Shown: one piece after another, positions 9,511 to 21,341 of the stretch
Layout: each line of letters opens with the position of its first letter
Numbering within the stretch: the first letter of the stretch is position 1
From: Lachnospiraceae bacterium
Lineage (GTDB): Bacteria > Bacillota > Clostridia > Lachnospirales > Lachnospiraceae
Assembly (NCBI GenBank): GCA_022776445.1
Contig: JALFHZ010000122.1
Span: 1-64,000, forward strand
DNA: 64,000 nucleotides
Direction of reading: 5' to 3'
Translations under genes and position numbers: made by a program
Notes under the pieces: generated by a model
Seen by the model: only the letters and a program-made list of their open reading frames with translations
Told to the model about the DNA's origin: nothing
The model's database searches: none

Positions 9511-10657
9511 ATCCCAGTAAAAATTCACACAACACCTGGTTGCTCACATCAATTCCAAGCTCCGTCAGCCGCACCATCGGCGGCTCTTCCAGAATCAGCC
9601 CCTGACGGCTGAGTTTTTCGAACACCTCTCCATACACATTCCACATGTTCTTCCCGAACCGTTCGAGAAATTCGCTGCCGGAAACACCTTTCGTCAGGCG
9701 CAGTCCCAGGAACATGAACTCTTCCATCTTTTCTTCCGGCGTCAGCTCCTGGATCTCACGGGCCGCGGCTCCCGACTCCCGCAGATCCAGCGACAGGTAT
9801 TCCTCCAAATCGGTCACATTGTGGTAGCGGAATCCATGGGTGTAGGAAGACGCACCCAGTCCCAGTCCCAGATATTCCGCACCGGTCCAGTAGCCGATAT
9901 TGTGTCGGCATTCGTAACCGGGTCTGGCGTAATTGGAGATCTCATACCGCTCATATCCCTGCGCAGCCATCAGTTCCTTCGTCAGGTGGTACATCTCCCG
10001 ATCGGTCTCCTCATCCGGAAATGCTTCCGGATTCTCATGATAACGCTCATAAAACGGCGTGCCTGCTTCAATGATCAGGCTGTAGGCGGAAATATGCTCC
10101 GGCTTCAGCATCATCACCTTTCGAAGCGTATTCTTCCACGACTGCATGGTCTGCCCGGGAAGTGCCGACATCAGATCGACATTGATATTGGTAAATCCGG
10201 CCTGCCGGGCTCTCTGATAGCTCTTCAGGAAATCATCATAGCTGTGGATTCGTCCCAGCGTCCGCAGCTCTTCCCCATCTGCAGACTGCAGTCCGAGACT
10301 CAGGCGGTTAATGCCGCAGTTTAAATACGTCTCCAGTTTTTCCATCGTCAGCGTGCCCGGATTCGCCTCAATGGTGATCTCCGCATCCGCAGATACCGCA
10401 AAACAGTCATATACCGCCACAAACAGCGCTTCCACCAGCTCCGGCGGCAAAACAGACGGAGTGCCGCCCCCCACAAATATGCTGGTGACCGCATAATCCC
10501 GGTAGGCCGTACTCTGTCCGTACATTTCTTCGATCAGCTTCTCCACATATTCCCGATAGGACCGCTCCGGTGCCGCAAAAGACAGAAAGTCGCAGTAGGC
10601 ACACTTGCGCGCACAGAACGGAATGTGGATATAAAGCTCCAGTTCCCGTTTATTCAT
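9509..10657 (-). CDS. hemW: Radical SAM heme chaperone HemW
   Basis: [16 protein letters not shown] (CxxxCxxC) and HemW-type length/order next to lepA. Confidence 0.93.
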   Translation of the reverse strand: MNKRELELYIHIPFCARKCAYCDFLSFAAPERSYREYVEKLIEEMYGQSTAYRDYAVTSIFVGGGTPSVLPPELVEALFVAVYDCFAVSADAEITIEANPGTLTMEKLETYLNCGINRLSLGLQSADGEELRTLGRIHSYDDFLKSYQRARQAGFTNINVDLMSALPGQTMQSWKNTLRKVMMLKPEHISAYSLIIEAGTPFYERYHENPEAFPDEETDREMYHLTKELMAAQGYERYEISNYARPGYECRHNIGYWTGAEYLGLGLGASSYTHGFRYHNVTDLEEYLSLDLRESGAAAREIQELTPEEKMEEFMFLGLRLTKGVSGSEFLERFGKNMWNVYGEVFEKLSRQGLILEEPPMVRLTELGIDVSNQVLCEFLLG

Positions 10658-12464
10658 TGTCCAGTTTCAATACACTCATGAAAGCCTTCTGCGGAATCTC
10701 GACATTGCCCACCTGGCGCATCCGCTTCTTGCCTTCCTTCTGCTTCTCCAACAGTTTCTTCTTACGTGAAATATCGCCGCCGTAACATTTTGCAAGCACA
10801 TCCTTGCGCATGGCCTTGACGGTTTCTCTGGCGATGATCTTGCCGCCCACAGCCGCCTGAATCGGAATCTCAAACAGATGGCGCGGAATCTCCTCCTTCA
10901 GCTTCTCGCACATCCTGCGTCCCCGATCATATGCGGAATCCGCATGAACGATAAAGCTCAGCGCATCCACTTCTTCCCGGTTGATCAGAATATCCAGCTT
11001 CACCAGCTCCGACTGCTCGTATCCCTTCAGGTCATAGTCAAACGACGCATAACCGCGGGAGCGTGATTTCAGCGCATCAAAGAAATCATAAATAATCTCA
11101 TTCAGCGGCAGATCGTACTTCAGCAGTGCACGGGTTTCTTCCATATATTCCATGCCTTTGTAGATGCCACGGCGCTCCTGACAGAGCGTCATGATTGCAC
11201 CCACAAATTCAGTCGTCACCATGATCTCTGCACTGACGATCGGCTCTTCCATATATTCGATCTCGGTCGGATCCGGCAGGTTGGTCGGATTGGTCAGATC
11301 GAACACCTCACCGTTCTTCTTATGCACCCGATACACAACGCTCGGCGCCGTGGTCACAAGGTCCAGATTGTACTCACGCTCCAGACGCTCCTGAATGATC
11401 TCCAGATGAAGCAGTCCCAGGAATCCGCAGCGGAATCCAAAGCCCAGCGCGATGGATGTCTCCGGTTCAAAGAACAGGGATGCGTCATTGAGCTGCAGCT
11501 TCTCCAGTGCATCCCGCAGATCGTTGTATTTCGCACCATCCGCCGGGTACAGACCACAGTAAACCATGGATGTCACCTTCTTATAGCCCGGAAGCGGCTT
11601 GTCACACGGACGGTTCACATCGGTGATCGTATCACCCACACGGGTATCCTTCACATTCTTGATGCTGGCGGTGATATACCCAACCATACCGGCACTCAGA
11701 GACTCGCACGGGATAAACTGGCCGGCGCCAAAGTAACCGACCTCCACCACCTCTTCCTCCGCTCCGGTCGCCATCATGCGGATCTTTGTCCCTTTCTGCA
11801 CGGTACCTTCCTTGATCCGGCAGAAGACAATCACACCCCGGTAGGAATCATACAGCGAATCAAAAATCAGAGCCTGCAGCGGAGCTTCCGGATCTCCGGC
11901 CGGAGCCGGAATCTTGTGCACGATTGCCTCCAGCACATCTTCCACATTCAGTCCCGTCTTGGCAGAGATACGGGGTGCATCATGCGCCTCAATACCGATC
12001 ACATCTTCAATCTCCGATGCCACCCAGTCCGGACGTGCACTCGGCAGGTCAATCTTGTTGATCACCGGGAATACATCCAGGTCATGATCCAGCGCCAGAT
12101 AGACATTGGCCAGCGTCTGCGCCTCAATGCCCTGCGCCGCGTCCACCACCAGAATCGCGCCGTCACAGGCCGCCAGGCTGCGGGATACTTCGTAGTTAAA
12201 ATCCACATGTCCCGGAGTATCGATCAGGTTAAAAATGTATTCTTCTCCATCCTTCGCGTGGTATACGGTGCGCACAGCCTGCGACTTGATCGTGATGCCG
12301 CGCTCCCGTTCCAGATCCATATTATCCAGCACCTGGGACTGCATCTCCCTGCTGGTCAGAAGTCCGGTCATCTCAATAATACGATCTGCCAGCGTGGATT
12401 TGCCATGGTCAATGTGTGCGATAATACAAAAATTACGGATCTTGCTTTGGTCCATTATTGCCAT
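10650..12464 (-). CDS. lepA: Elongation factor 4
   Basis: GTPase motifs [27 protein letters not shown]; 604 aa LepA architecture. Confidence 0.97.
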   Translation of the reverse strand: MAIMDQSKIRNFCIIAHIDHGKSTLADRIIEMTGLLTSREMQSQVLDNMDLERERGITIKSQAVRTVYHAKDGEEYIFNLIDTPGHVDFNYEVSRSLAACDGAILVVDAAQGIEAQTLANVYLALDHDLDVFPVINKIDLPSARPDWVASEIEDVIGIEAHDAPRISAKTGLNVEDVLEAIVHKIPAPAGDPEAPLQALIFDSLYDSYRGVIVFCRIKEGTVQKGTKIRMMATGAEEEVVEVGYFGAGQFIPCESLSAGMVGYITASIKNVKDTRVGDTITDVNRPCDKPLPGYKKVTSMVYCGLYPADGAKYNDLRDALEKLQLNDASLFFEPETSIALGFGFRCGFLGLLHLEIIQERLEREYNLDLVTTAPSVVYRVHKKNGEVFDLTNPTNLPDPTEIEYMEEPIVSAEIMVTTEFVGAIMTLCQERRGIYKGMEYMEETRALLKYDLPLNEIIYDFFDALKSRSRGYASFDYDLKGYEQSELVKLDILINREEVDALSFIVHADSAYDRGRRMCEKLKEEIPRHLFEIPIQAAVGGKIIARETVKAMRKDVLAKCYGGDISRKKKLLEKQKEGKKRMRQVGNVEIPQKAFMSVLKLDNE

Positions 12465-12562
12465 ATATCTGTTTCCTCTCTATTATCTTCCTTATCTGCA
12501 GCGGTTCAGGATGAGATGTCTTCCCGCCCCTCTGGACTGTTACGTTTGATTCTAACATTTTT

Positions 12563-13606
12563 TTATTTTCCTTGCAACACCATATCCAAAAGTTCTGCCA
12601 GCGGTTCCATGGCATGCAGCGCCTCATCCAGGGTATTTGTCTGCGCACCGACCTCAATCAGCGCTGATCTCGGACGCAGATGCAGATTATAGCGCAGCCC
12701 TTTCAGATAGATTTTGCGGGTGAATCCCGGATACCTTCCGGCAGCCAGATACTGCATCTGAAAGGAAAAAGCCAGATTTTCCTTCAGATAAGGATTCGGC
12801 AGATACTCGATCGCTCCCTCCGGAGTCCGGCTCATGCCCTGAAAGAACATGATGCTGGCCGTCTGCTTTCCGTTTACCTCACTGACCAGATGCAGCTTTT
12901 CACTGACACCGTCCCGGTGCAGATCCAGTATCACCTGAATCGACGGATACTTCTGCAGCACACCGGTAATTCCATCCAGCGCATAATTGTAAGCCCGGTT
13001 CCGGTCCAGCTTTCCTCCCTGCATATCATAGTTTCCTGTATCATGGATCACATTCCAGCCCTTCTTTCGCAGAAGCTCCGACAGATATTCCCCCACCGTC
13101 ACCACGGTTGCCTCCCGTCTGGAGGGCCCGTAATCCGCGTAGGTCTCCTGCGCATGCGTATGATAAATCAGGATCTGCGGCACACTGCCATCCTGTGCAA
13201 GGCGCAGGTCGGTTCCCAGCAGCGCTTCGGCACGCATCAGATCACGCCCCGCTGTTGTCGATGCATGCACACTGTAAAACTTCTTCATCAGGTAATCATA
13301 ATCCTGCAGCTGTGCCAGCGCCGGAACCTCCGCCTGAATTGCCGGTCCGGTCACAGCTTCCGCTTTCTCCGCGTTTTCTGCCTCCGCCGTTGCCTCCGCT
13401 CCGGCCGCAATCCCGGATGTCTCTTTTTCTTCATACAAAAACAGGTATCCGTATGATTCATACGCATACCTGTACTTCTGATATATAGTATAGGAAGGAT
13501 CCGGATTCCGGACCGCCGTTTGCCGCTCTCCCATCCCCGTGGTCGGGAAACACAGTTTCAGAACCACGGTCAGAACCAGCATCAAAATCTGACCCAGATT
13601 ACTCAA
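12563..13606 (-). CDS. spoIIP: Stage II sporulation protein P (TTG start overlapping sigE stop)
   Basis: [16 protein letters not shown]...LDLHRDG...[18 protein letters not shown] amidase motifs; TTG start within sigE TTTGAGTAA. Confidence 0.9.
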   Translation of the reverse strand: MSNLGQILMLVLTVVLKLCFPTTGMGERQTAVRNPDPSYTIYQKYRYAYESYGYLFLYEEKETSGIAAGAEATAEAENAEKAEAVTGPAIQAEVPALAQLQDYDYLMKKFYSVHASTTAGRDLMRAEALLGTDLRLAQDGSVPQILIYHTHAQETYADYGPSRREATVVTVGEYLSELLRKKGWNVIHDTGNYDMQGGKLDRNRAYNYALDGITGVLQKYPSIQVILDLHRDGVSEKLHLVSEVNGKQTASIMFFQGMSRTPEGAIEYLPNPYLKENLAFSFQMQYLAAGRYPGFTRKIYLKGLRYNLHLRPRSALIEVGAQTNTLDEALHAMEPLAELLDMVLQGK

Positions 13607-14339
13607 ACCGGATAATCTCCTTTTTCAGTCTTTTCATAATCTTTTTCTCCAGACGGGAGATATAGGACTGGGAGATTCCCATCAGATCAGCCACCTCTTT
13701 CTGTGTCATCTCCTCTCCCGACTCAGTCCCGAGTCCATAACGCAGTTCCACGATATTCCGCTCTCTGGGACTCAGACGGCTGATCGCCAGCTTCAGGAGA
13801 TCCCGCTCTGTTTCATCCTCCAGATCCCGATAGATCACATCCTCATCTGTTCCCAGAATATCCGAGAGCAGAAGTTCATTGCCGTCCCAGTCCACATTCA
13901 GCGGTTCATCAATGGAAACCTCCATGCGGGTCTTATTGTTGCGCCGCAGATACATCAGAATCTCATTTTCAATACAACGCGAAGCGTAGGTTGCCAGTTT
14001 GATGTTCTTATCCGGCTTAAAGGTATTGATGGCCTTGATCAAACCGATCGTCCCTATGGAAATCAGATCCTCCACTCCGACACAGGTATTGTCAAATTTC
14101 TTGGCTATGTACACCACCAGACGCAGATTGTGTTCAATCAGCGCCGAACGTGCCTCCTTTTCCCCTTCCGTCCCCAGCATGGCAATCATGTCCGCCTCCT
14201 GCTTTCCATCCAGCGGAGGCGGAAGGATATCCGCTCCGCCGATATAATGTACTTCCCCCTGCTTCTGCATCAGCATCGTCTTAAACGATGGTACCGCCTT
14301 AAATTGAAACCGGTTTGGTATTGAAACCTTCACGATCAT
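13599..14339 (-). CDS. sigE: RNA polymerase sporulation sigma factor SigE
   Basis: Sigma-70 regions 2 and 4 ([43 protein letters not shown]...); start chosen at MIVKVS. The upstream ORF extension overlaps spoIIGA. Confidence 0.94.
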   Translation of the reverse strand: MIVKVSIPNRFQFKAVPSFKTMLMQKQGEVHYIGGADILPPPLDGKQEADMIAMLGTEGEKEARSALIEHNLRLVVYIAKKFDNTCVGVEDLISIGTIGLIKAINTFKPDKNIKLATYASRCIENEILMYLRRNNKTRMEVSIDEPLNVDWDGNELLLSDILGTDEDVIYRDLEDETERDLLKLAISRLSPRERNIVELRYGLGTESGEEMTQKEVADLMGISQSYISRLEKKIMKRLKKEIIRFE

Positions 14340-14367
14340 GATTCTGTCCTCCAAGTCTTTCTCTCTG

Positions 14368-15159
14368 TTATAGTTCCTCTCCATGCAGAAGCATTTCATA
14401 CCGATGCCGGATGGACAACGGCTCTTTGCTGACGGCAACCCAGGGCATGTCGCAGTGCCTGACCAACACACCTTCCTTTCTCACATCCATCGCATCCATC
14501 CGAATGCCGGGCAGTATCCCATATCCGGTTCCGACAGCCGAAAACGGAATATAAATCACCCGATCCACGTTTTCACACAGGCGTTTGGCAGCCTCCCGGG
14601 TGATTACATGAACCGGCTGATGTCCGTATGGCTCATACAGCAGATTTCCCGTATCCCGAAGCGCCGTCAGCTGTTCTGTTCTTCCATGATAATAAAGAGT
14701 CACTTCATATAAATTTTTCTGCATCCGTATACTTTCCTGCAAAAAAAGAACTGCAGCGCGTCCTCCAAAGTACACACCGGCAGCACAGCACAGAAAACAC
14801 AACAGACTTCTGTTCCGGGCAAAAGATGCCGCTTCAAACACACCTCCCGCAGCCGCACTTACTATCCAGAAAACCAGCAGCTGCTTCATCCATTCCTCCG
14901 GATGCTTTTTGCCAAAGGCAAGGAACACCATTCCGGCAGAAAGAATCACCCGGGTTCCTGCAAACCACAGCCATCCTCCCAGGCGGATTTTCGGCAGAAG
15001 AACCTCCATACAGGCGCCGATCGTTCCCAGAGCTGCCGCCGCTGCCACCTGCCTTCTTCTCACAGGAGCGTGAAGTATCTTTGCTGTCATCCACAACAGC
15101 AGGACATTCATCCCCAGATTGGTAATCACAAACACATCCAGGTACAGAATGATCTCCAA
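14368..15159 (-). CDS. spoIIGA: Sigma-E processing peptidase SpoIIGA (probable TTG start)
   Basis: Membrane N-terminus [36 protein letters not shown] motif, directly upstream of sigE; TTG at 15159 with GGAGG; the longer ORF overlaps the promoter. Confidence 0.88.
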   Translation of the reverse strand: MEIILYLDVFVITNLGMNVLLLWMTAKILHAPVRRRQVAAAAALGTIGACMEVLLPKIRLGGWLWFAGTRVILSAGMVFLAFGKKHPEEWMKQLLVFWIVSAAAGGVFEAASFARNRSLLCFLCCAAGVYFGGRAAVLFLQESIRMQKNLYEVTLYYHGRTEQLTALRDTGNLLYEPYGHQPVHVITREAAKRLCENVDRVIYIPFSAVGTGYGILPGIRMDAMDVRKEGVLVRHCDMPWVAVSKEPLSIRHRYEMLLHGEEL

Positions 15160-15220
15160 CCGCTGCCGCCCCACCTCCTTCAAACTTTGAAACAGGTATC
15201 CTATGTATCTGTACAGGACT

Positions 15221-15253
15221 ATTATAAGGAACACAGACTGAAAAAATTGTCAA
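15221..15253 (-). promoter_or_regulatory. Candidate Spo0A-type spoIIG promoter: TTGACA - 21 bp - TATAAT with overlapping TGTCAAA 0A-like box
   Basis: Minus strand TTGACAATTTTTTCAGTCTGTGTTCCTTATAAT; spacer counted as 21 bp. Confidence 0.65.
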
Positions 15254-15284
15254 ATGACCGCAGCATTTCCATTTTTTTGCACGA

Positions 15285-15323
15285 CAAAAAAAGACAGAAA
15301 ATCAAATACATGACTTTCTGTCT
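15285..15323 (-). terminator. ftsZ terminator
   Basis: Minus strand AGACAGAAAGTCATGTATTTGATTTTCTGTCTTTTTTTG: 9-bp stem plus U-run. Confidence 0.85.
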
Positions 15324-15340
15324 TCTCTCTCGATTCATTC

Positions 15341-16570
15341 TTAACGCTTATTCTTCAGGAAATCCGGAATATTAATCTGTGTCTCTCTGTGCATCGGACG
15401 ATATGCACCTGCGGTCGGAGCTGCCTGCGGTGCTGCCGTTGCCGTCTTCGGAGCTGCTGCCTGCGGCTGCACAGCCGGTTTCACTGCCGGTGCTGCCGGC
15501 TCAGCGGTCGCTGCTGCCTGTGCAGTGTGCAGATTCGGAGTCTGAAGTCCCATACCTGCCGGCATCTTCGGCTTGAAATTGCCAAAACCAGCCATCGCTT
15601 TATTTACAGAGGAAGATGCCTGTGCATCCAGTCCGGTTGCGATCACAGTGATCGTAGCCTCATCCTGTGCATTCTCATCATACATTGCACCAAAGATGAT
15701 ATTGGCATCGTCACCTGCCAGCTCCTGTACATAGCTTGCTGCTTCATTCGCCTCGATCAGGCTGATATCGCCGGAGATGTTGATAATCACATGAGTAGCA
15801 CCCTCAATGGTGGTCTCCAGAAGCGGGCTCGCAACTGCCTGCTTCACAGCCTCAACAGCCTTGTCATCCCCCTTGGCATGTCCGATACCGATATGTGCAA
15901 TGCCCTTGTCTGTCATAACCGTCTGTACATCTGCAAAGTCCAGATTGATCAGGCCCGGAACATTGATCAGGTCTGTAATGCCCTGCACGGCCTGCTGCAG
16001 TACCTCATCCGCCTTCTTCAGCGCATCCGGCATCGTGGTTCTGCGGTCTACGATCTCCAGAAGCTTATCATTCGGGATCACGATCAGAGTATCCACACTC
16101 TCTTTCAGATGCTCGATACCAGCCAGCGCATTCGCCATACGTGCCTTCGCCTCAAAACGGAACGGCTTGGTCACAACGCCAACCGTCAGAATCCCCATAT
16201 CTTTCGCAATCTTGGCAATCACCGGAGCTGCACCGGTACCGGTACCGCCTCCCATACCGCAGGTCACGAACACCATGTCCGCACCCTTGATCGCCTGAGC
16301 AATCTCCTCGGAGCTCTCCTCCGCTGCTTTCTGTCCAACCTCCGGCTTTGCACCGGCGCCCAGACCTTTGGTCAGCTTCTCACCGATCTGCATGGCAGTC
16401 GCCGCCTTACAGAACTGCAGTGCCTGCTTATCCGTATTGATTCCGATGAACTCCACACCTGCGATATTCTCATCCACCATACGGTTCACTGCATTGTTGC
16501 CTGCACCGCCGACACCGATTACTACAATCTTGGCGGAATTCTCTGCCTCATTTATCTTAATCTCTAACAA
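15341..16570 (-). CDS. ftsZ: Cell division protein FtsZ
   Basis: [24 protein letters not shown] tubulin/FtsZ signatures. Confidence 0.98.
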   Translation of the reverse strand: MLEIKINEAENSAKIVVIGVGGAGNNAVNRMVDENIAGVEFIGINTDKQALQFCKAATAMQIGEKLTKGLGAGAKPEVGQKAAEESSEEIAQAIKGADMVFVTCGMGGGTGTGAAPVIAKIAKDMGILTVGVVTKPFRFEAKARMANALAGIEHLKESVDTLIVIPNDKLLEIVDRRTTMPDALKKADEVLQQAVQGITDLINVPGLINLDFADVQTVMTDKGIAHIGIGHAKGDDKAVEAVKQAVASPLLETTIEGATHVIINISGDISLIEANEAASYVQELAGDDANIIFGAMYDENAQDEATITVIATGLDAQASSSVNKAMAGFGNFKPKMPAGMGLQTPNLHTAQAAATAEPAAPAVKPAVQPQAAAPKTATAAPQAAPTAGAYRPMHRETQINIPDFLKNKR

Positions 16571-16658
16571 GATATTCTCCTCCTTAACCTTTCAGAATCC
16601 TCTTTGTATCAACTTATGTTATGTAAATCTGGAATTATCCAAAACTAGCCTACCTAAT

Positions 16659-16687
16659 ACTATATGTGATTTTTGTAAAAATAGCAA
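16659..16687 (-). promoter_or_regulatory. Promoter upstream of ftsZ (TTGCTA-17-TATAGT)
   Basis: Minus strand TTGCTATTTTTACAAAAATCACATATAGT. Confidence 0.6.
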
Positions 16688-16751
16688 CCTTTATTTTCAA
16701 AAAATTCCTCGCTGCTCTGCACGGTATCGTCCGGAATCCCTGCCGGAATAC

Positions 16752-17480
16752 TCACTGCCGCGGTTTAAAAGCGTACATGGCATTGGTCTTGGTTTCATCG
16801 TAGCTGTCCAGGTAAAGGACTCCGCTCCGCCCGGCCAGCTGCGGCAGCATATCATTCAACTCCGCCACCTTGCCGTTCAGGCTCTCGTTGTCACCCAGAA
16901 TCACTTCGATCTCTCCCATATATAAGGTTGCTTCCCCGAAACTGTTGTAGTGGATCTTGTCCACCTGCATCTCATAGACGGAAAGAATCTGCGTCAGATT
17001 CAGGATCTCACGGAAAATCTCATCGCTTTCCACCGGAAGCTTCTGATACAGCACAATCTGTCCGAACTTCAGCCCGGTGATCCACGGAATCCCCGGAAGC
17101 TTCTCATTGGCACTCTCCACAATGATACCGTCCTTGTCAAAATACATGTAGCTGCTCATGTAAGACACATATCCTACGACACTCTTCTCATAGACAATGA
17201 TCTCAACCCGCCCCGGTCCCTGAAAAACAATCTTATAATCCTCGACAAACGGAATCGTCTCATGCTCCTGAAACCGGTTTCTGAGATAACAGATGACCGG
17301 AATCCTGCTCAGCTGATCCGGGAACAGGATCTCAATCATCTGTTCATCCGTATATCGTTCGTTGCCGGTCACAGTAATCTCCGTAATCCGCACAGAGACC
17401 AGCACAATTGCCAGCACCAGTACGAGGATCACACCTGCGATCAGCCCTATTTTCTTTTTTCCTGTCTGTGCCTCTGTCAT
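16752..17480 (-). CDS. divIB: Cell division protein FtsQ/DivIB
   Basis: Single N-terminal TM, POTRA-like VRITEITVTGNERYTDEQMIEIL; position in dcw cluster. Confidence 0.8.
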   Translation of the reverse strand: MTEAQTGKKKIGLIAGVILVLVLAIVLVSVRITEITVTGNERYTDEQMIEILFPDQLSRIPVICYLRNRFQEHETIPFVEDYKIVFQGPGRVEIIVYEKSVVGYVSYMSSYMYFDKDGIIVESANEKLPGIPWITGLKFGQIVLYQKLPVESDEIFREILNLTQILSVYEMQVDKIHYNSFGEATLYMGEIEVILGDNESLNGKVAELNDMLPQLAGRSGVLYLDSYDETKTNAMYAFKPRQ

Positions 17481-17504
17481 TCTGCCGCCTCACTGTTTCT
17501 TATG

Positions 17505-18764
17505 TTATGTTGCAACGGTTCCGTACTCCATGTCTGCGCCGACACTGCAAAGGTCCCGGCAGATATCCTCATATCCCCGCCGGATATGCTCGCATCCGGT
17601 CAGAACCGTCGTCCCCCGCGCTGCCAGACCGGCTACTACTAGTGCCGCGCCCCCGCGCAGATCCGCCGCGCGGACACTGCCCCCGGTCAGAGGGTAGGTT
17701 CCATCCACCCGGACAGTCCTGTCTTCTATTATAATATGAGCGCCCAGTTTCTGCAATTCCTTTGCGCTGGCAAATCTGGCCTCAAACACCGTTTCACGAA
17801 TCCGGGATTCACCGTCTGCCAAAGCAGCCACCGCCACAATCACCGACTGCAGATCTGTGGGGAATCCCGGATAAGCTTCCGTAGCAAGGCACACTGCCCC
17901 CGGGCGCCCGTCCATACGCACACGGATTCCTTCCGGAAGAAGCTCCGTCCGGCCGCCCATCCGGTTCATTGCATGAAGCACGGCCCCCATGTGATCTGCC
18001 GGAGCCTCCCTGAGCAGCACATCTCCACCTGCCGCCAGCACAGCACCTGCGTAAGTGCCCGCTACAATCCGGTCACCAGGTACCGCAAACGTCACATCGT
18101 GAAGCGGCTGTCCCCCTTCAATCATCAGGGTACTGCTGCCGATCCCGTCAATCCGCGCGCCCATTTTCTTCAGAAAACGGCAGAGGACTTCGATCTCCGG
18201 CTCCACAGAAGCCCCCCGAAGCACCGTGATTCCCCGTGCAGCCACTGCCGCCATCACCGCATTTTCCGTAGCACCTACACTCGGAAACGGAAACAGAATC
18301 TCACTGCCGCGCAGCCCTTCGGCGGAGGCGGTAATCCGATCTCCCTCCACCCGAATCTCAGCACCGAGCTTTCGCAGCGCTGACAGATGCAGATCGATGG
18401 GACGCCGCCCGATGGAACAGCCGCCCGGGTGATGGCTCACAGCTTCCCCAAGACGCCCGAGCAGCGGTCCGAGCAGCATGACAGAGGAACGCATCCGCCC
18501 GGCTTCCGCTTCCGGAATCACTGCAGTATTCAGCCCCTCTGTAGAAATGCGCAGGGTATGTGCATTCCATTCGCATACGCATCCCAGATATTCCAAAATC
18601 CCCTTCATACAGTTCACATCCTGTATTCCGGGGACATTTTTCAGCACAACGGTTCCTCTGTGAAGCAGAGATGCTGCCATGAGAGGCAGCACCGCATTCT
18701 TGGAACCCTGTATTCGTATCTCACCTTCCAGACAATGTAAGCCGCGGATTCGAATCACAGACAA
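17505..18764 (-). CDS. murA: UDP-N-acetylglucosamine 1-carboxyvinyltransferase
   Basis: IQGSKNAVLPLMAASLL, EPSP-synthase-like fold, 419 aa. Confidence 0.93.
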   Translation of the reverse strand: MSVIRIRGLHCLEGEIRIQGSKNAVLPLMAASLLHRGTVVLKNVPGIQDVNCMKGILEYLGCVCEWNAHTLRISTEGLNTAVIPEAEAGRMRSSVMLLGPLLGRLGEAVSHHPGGCSIGRRPIDLHLSALRKLGAEIRVEGDRITASAEGLRGSEILFPFPSVGATENAVMAAVAARGITVLRGASVEPEIEVLCRFLKKMGARIDGIGSSTLMIEGGQPLHDVTFAVPGDRIVAGTYAGAVLAAGGDVLLREAPADHMGAVLHAMNRMGGRTELLPEGIRVRMDGRPGAVCLATEAYPGFPTDLQSVIVAVAALADGESRIRETVFEARFASAKELQKLGAHIIIEDRTVRVDGTYPLTGGSVRAADLRGGAALVVAGLAARGTTVLTGCEHIRRGYEDICRDLCSVGADMEYGTVAT

Positions 18765-18825
18765 TCGGATACCTCCTGTAATATGCGTCTATATTCCATC
18801 CTATGTACTTTGCCCCGAAAAGGTT

Positions 18826-19959
18826 TTATTTTTCCAGTTTTATCTGGTTCGAAACACTTAAAACCATACCAATCTCCAGCATCAGAAACAATACGGAAGT
18901 ACCTCCGTAACTGATAAACGGCAGCGTAATACCGGTATTGGGTATCGTATTGGTCACAACTGCAATATTCAGTATCACCTGAATCGCAATATGAGCCATC
19001 ACACCAACCACCAGAAGCGCTCCGAACAGATCCGGCGCGTTGTTGGCAATCAGCATGAAACGATAGATCATGAACAGAAAAATCAGGATCACGGATACCG
19101 CACCAAACAGTCCCAGTTCCTCGCAGATAATCGAGAAAATCATATCATTCTGCGCTTCCGGCACAAATCCCATCTTCTGGATACTTTCCCCAAGTCCTTT
19201 GCCTACCAGGCCGCCGGAGCCGATCGCATAAAGTCCCTGAAGCACCTGATAGCCTCCGTCCATAGGGTATGCCTCCGGATCCAGCCACACGTGAATCCGG
19301 TTCAGCTGATAGGCTTTCAGAAGCCCGATTCTCTCCAGCGCAATCGCCAAAGGACCTGCGGTCGCCACGACGCCGAGTCCCAGCACGCCGCACAGATAAA
19401 ACGGCCATTTCCTCCTGCACGCCACAAACAGCATCACAAACGCAATCCCCATAATGATGATGCCGGAACTTAAGTTGTTTGCCGCCACGATTCCCGCAAT
19501 CGGTGTTGCGAGAACCATCACCGCAATCATGTTCCTCCAGCTGTTGATCCTGCTTCCCATCTGCACAATCACGGCAGCCAGCATGACAATCAGTGCAATC
19601 TTAACAAACTCCGTGGGCTGGAAGCTGAGCGGGCCGACACCCAGCCACCGCTTCTTGCCGTTCACTTCCTTGCCGATCAGGGATACCGCTATCATCAGCA
19701 CATACGACAGCAGATAGGCAAATAACGCAAACTTCGCGTACCAGTGATAGTCCAGCTTCGAAATCACAATCGCCATCGCCAGTCCCGCGGACGAGATCAT
19801 CAGCTGACGCATCATAAAATAGGAAGCGTTCTGGTACTTCAGCTGTGCCATGTAGGAACTGGAGCTGTATATCATGACCAGTCCGAACGCCGTCAGGAAA
19901 ATCACGGAGAACAGCAGGCTGTAATCATAGAAACGCCTGGGTTTGTTTTTCTTCGCCAT
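18826..19959 (-). CDS. ftsW: FtsW/SpoVE/RodA-family peptidoglycan polymerase
   Basis: NTGITLPFISYGGTSVLFLMLEIGMVLSVSNQ SEDS signature. Confidence 0.93.
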   Translation of the reverse strand: MAKKNKPRRFYDYSLLFSVIFLTAFGLVMIYSSSSYMAQLKYQNASYFMMRQLMISSAGLAMAIVISKLDYHWYAKFALFAYLLSYVLMIAVSLIGKEVNGKKRWLGVGPLSFQPTEFVKIALIVMLAAVIVQMGSRINSWRNMIAVMVLATPIAGIVAANNLSSGIIIMGIAFVMLFVACRRKWPFYLCGVLGLGVVATAGPLAIALERIGLLKAYQLNRIHVWLDPEAYPMDGGYQVLQGLYAIGSGGLVGKGLGESIQKMGFVPEAQNDMIFSIICEELGLFGAVSVILIFLFMIYRFMLIANNAPDLFGALLVVGVMAHIAIQVILNIAVVTNTIPNTGITLPFISYGGTSVLFLMLEIGMVLSVSNQIKLEK

Positions 19960-19969
19960 ACACCCGCTC

Positions 19970-21325
19970 CTACAGATTTCTTACACATTCCTTGAAAATC
20001 TCACCGCGCTGCTCATAGTTGTCAAACATGCCCCAGCTTGCGCACGCCGGAGACAGCAGTACATTGTCACCCGGATTGGCATACGCGGCACACACCCGCA
20101 CCGCTTCCGGCATATCTTCCGCATACATGATCTCCGTGAAGCCGTGTCTGCGCGCACATTCCGCAATCTTATCCCGCGTCTGTCCGATCAGAACCAGGTG
20201 CTTCACCTTGTCACCGAATTCCTCGATCCACTCGTCATACTCGCTGTGCTTGTCGTAGCCGCCCGCAATCAGTACCGTCGGTCCCGGCATCGCGCGGATC
20301 GCCTGAATCGCCGCATCCGGATTGGTTCCCTTGGAATCGTTATAATAACGGACACCGGAACGCTCCAGCACGAACTCGATCCGGTGCTCCACAGCCTTGA
20401 ATGCCTTAACCGTTCTGCGGATACAGTCCATCGGCACATCCATGCGGATCGCAATCGCAATCGCCGCCATCACATTCTCATAATTGTGCTTGCCCAGAAG
20501 CTGCAGCTCGTGAACATTCACAACGGTTTCCTTTTTGCCGTCGTGCGCATAGATGATGTCGTCCCCGTCCAGATACATGCCGTCCTTCAGCTCCTGCGTA
20601 CTGCTGAAGAAGAATACCTTTACCTTCAGATCTTCTTTTTCACCGAATTCCCGCAGCACCGGATCATCGTAATTGAGCACCACACAGTCTTCTTCTGTCT
20701 GATTGGCTGTAATGCGCTCCTTAATCTCAATATAATTCTCCATGGTACCATGACGGTTCAAATGGTCCGGTGTAATATTGAGAATCGCGCTGACATTCGG
20801 ATGGAAGTCCATGATCGTCTCCAGCTGGAAACTGGAAACCTCTGCAACGGTAACAGACGCGTCCGTCGTATCCAGCGCCGTCTCCGTATAAGGAATGCCG
20901 ATATTGCCGACTACAAATACTTCCTCATAATGAGACTTCATGATCTCACCGGTCAGAGCTGTGGTCGTCGTCTTTCCATTCGTTCCGGTAATCGCCGCCA
21001 GTTTTCCCTTCGCCACATGGTAAGCCAGCTGAATCTCACCCCAGATCGGAATCTGTGCCTCATCCAGCACAGCAACAAACGGTGCGTTCAGCGGAATACC
21101 CGGACTGATGATGGAAAGCTCCACCCCCAACAGATCGGTGCGGGACAGCTCTCCCAGCACAACCGTGAGCTTCGCATCCTCGTCAAATTTCTCCTTTATC
21201 TTCTCCGGATCCAGGTCTGCATTGCTGTCATAGAGGACAATCTCTCCTCCCATCTTCAAGAGAAGCTTTGCCGCAGCAATACCGCTCTTTCCGGAACCTG
21301 CCACTAAAACCTTCTGACTGCTCAT
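19970..21325 (-). CDS. murD: UDP-N-acetylmuramoylalanine--D-glutamate ligase
   Basis: AITGTNGKTTTTALTGEI, NDSKGTNPDA, Mur ligase architecture. Confidence 0.96.
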   Translation of the reverse strand: MSSQKVLVAGSGKSGIAAAKLLLKMGGEIVLYDSNADLDPEKIKEKFDEDAKLTVVLGELSRTDLLGVELSIISPGIPLNAPFVAVLDEAQIPIWGEIQLAYHVAKGKLAAITGTNGKTTTTALTGEIMKSHYEEVFVVGNIGIPYTETALDTTDASVTVAEVSSFQLETIMDFHPNVSAILNITPDHLNRHGTMENYIEIKERITANQTEEDCVVLNYDDPVLREFGEKEDLKVKVFFFSSTQELKDGMYLDGDDIIYAHDGKKETVVNVHELQLLGKHNYENVMAAIAIAIRMDVPMDCIRRTVKAFKAVEHRIEFVLERSGVRYYNDSKGTNPDAAIQAIRAMPGPTVLIAGGYDKHSEYDEWIEEFGDKVKHLVLIGQTRDKIAECARRHGFTEIMYAEDMPEAVRVCAAYANPGDNVLLSPACASWGMFDNYEQRGEIFKECVRNL

Positions 21326-21341
21326 GTCTTCTTCCTCCTAA

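Noticed and set aside
9199-9528. 109-aa minus ORF as a firm gene
   Set aside because: Overlaps hemW and tetR ends; only the inner GTG has an RBS. Kept as a low-confidence small ORF, not a finding.
11322-12692. 456-aa plus-strand ORF
   Set aside because: Antisense to lepA; composition typical of a shadow ORF.
14340-14471. N-terminal extension of sigE ORF
   Set aside because: Extension overlaps spoIIGA and is not sigma-like; [12 protein letters not shown] is the natural start.
19943-21307. 454-aa plus-strand ORF
   Set aside because: Antisense to murD, no domain-like features.
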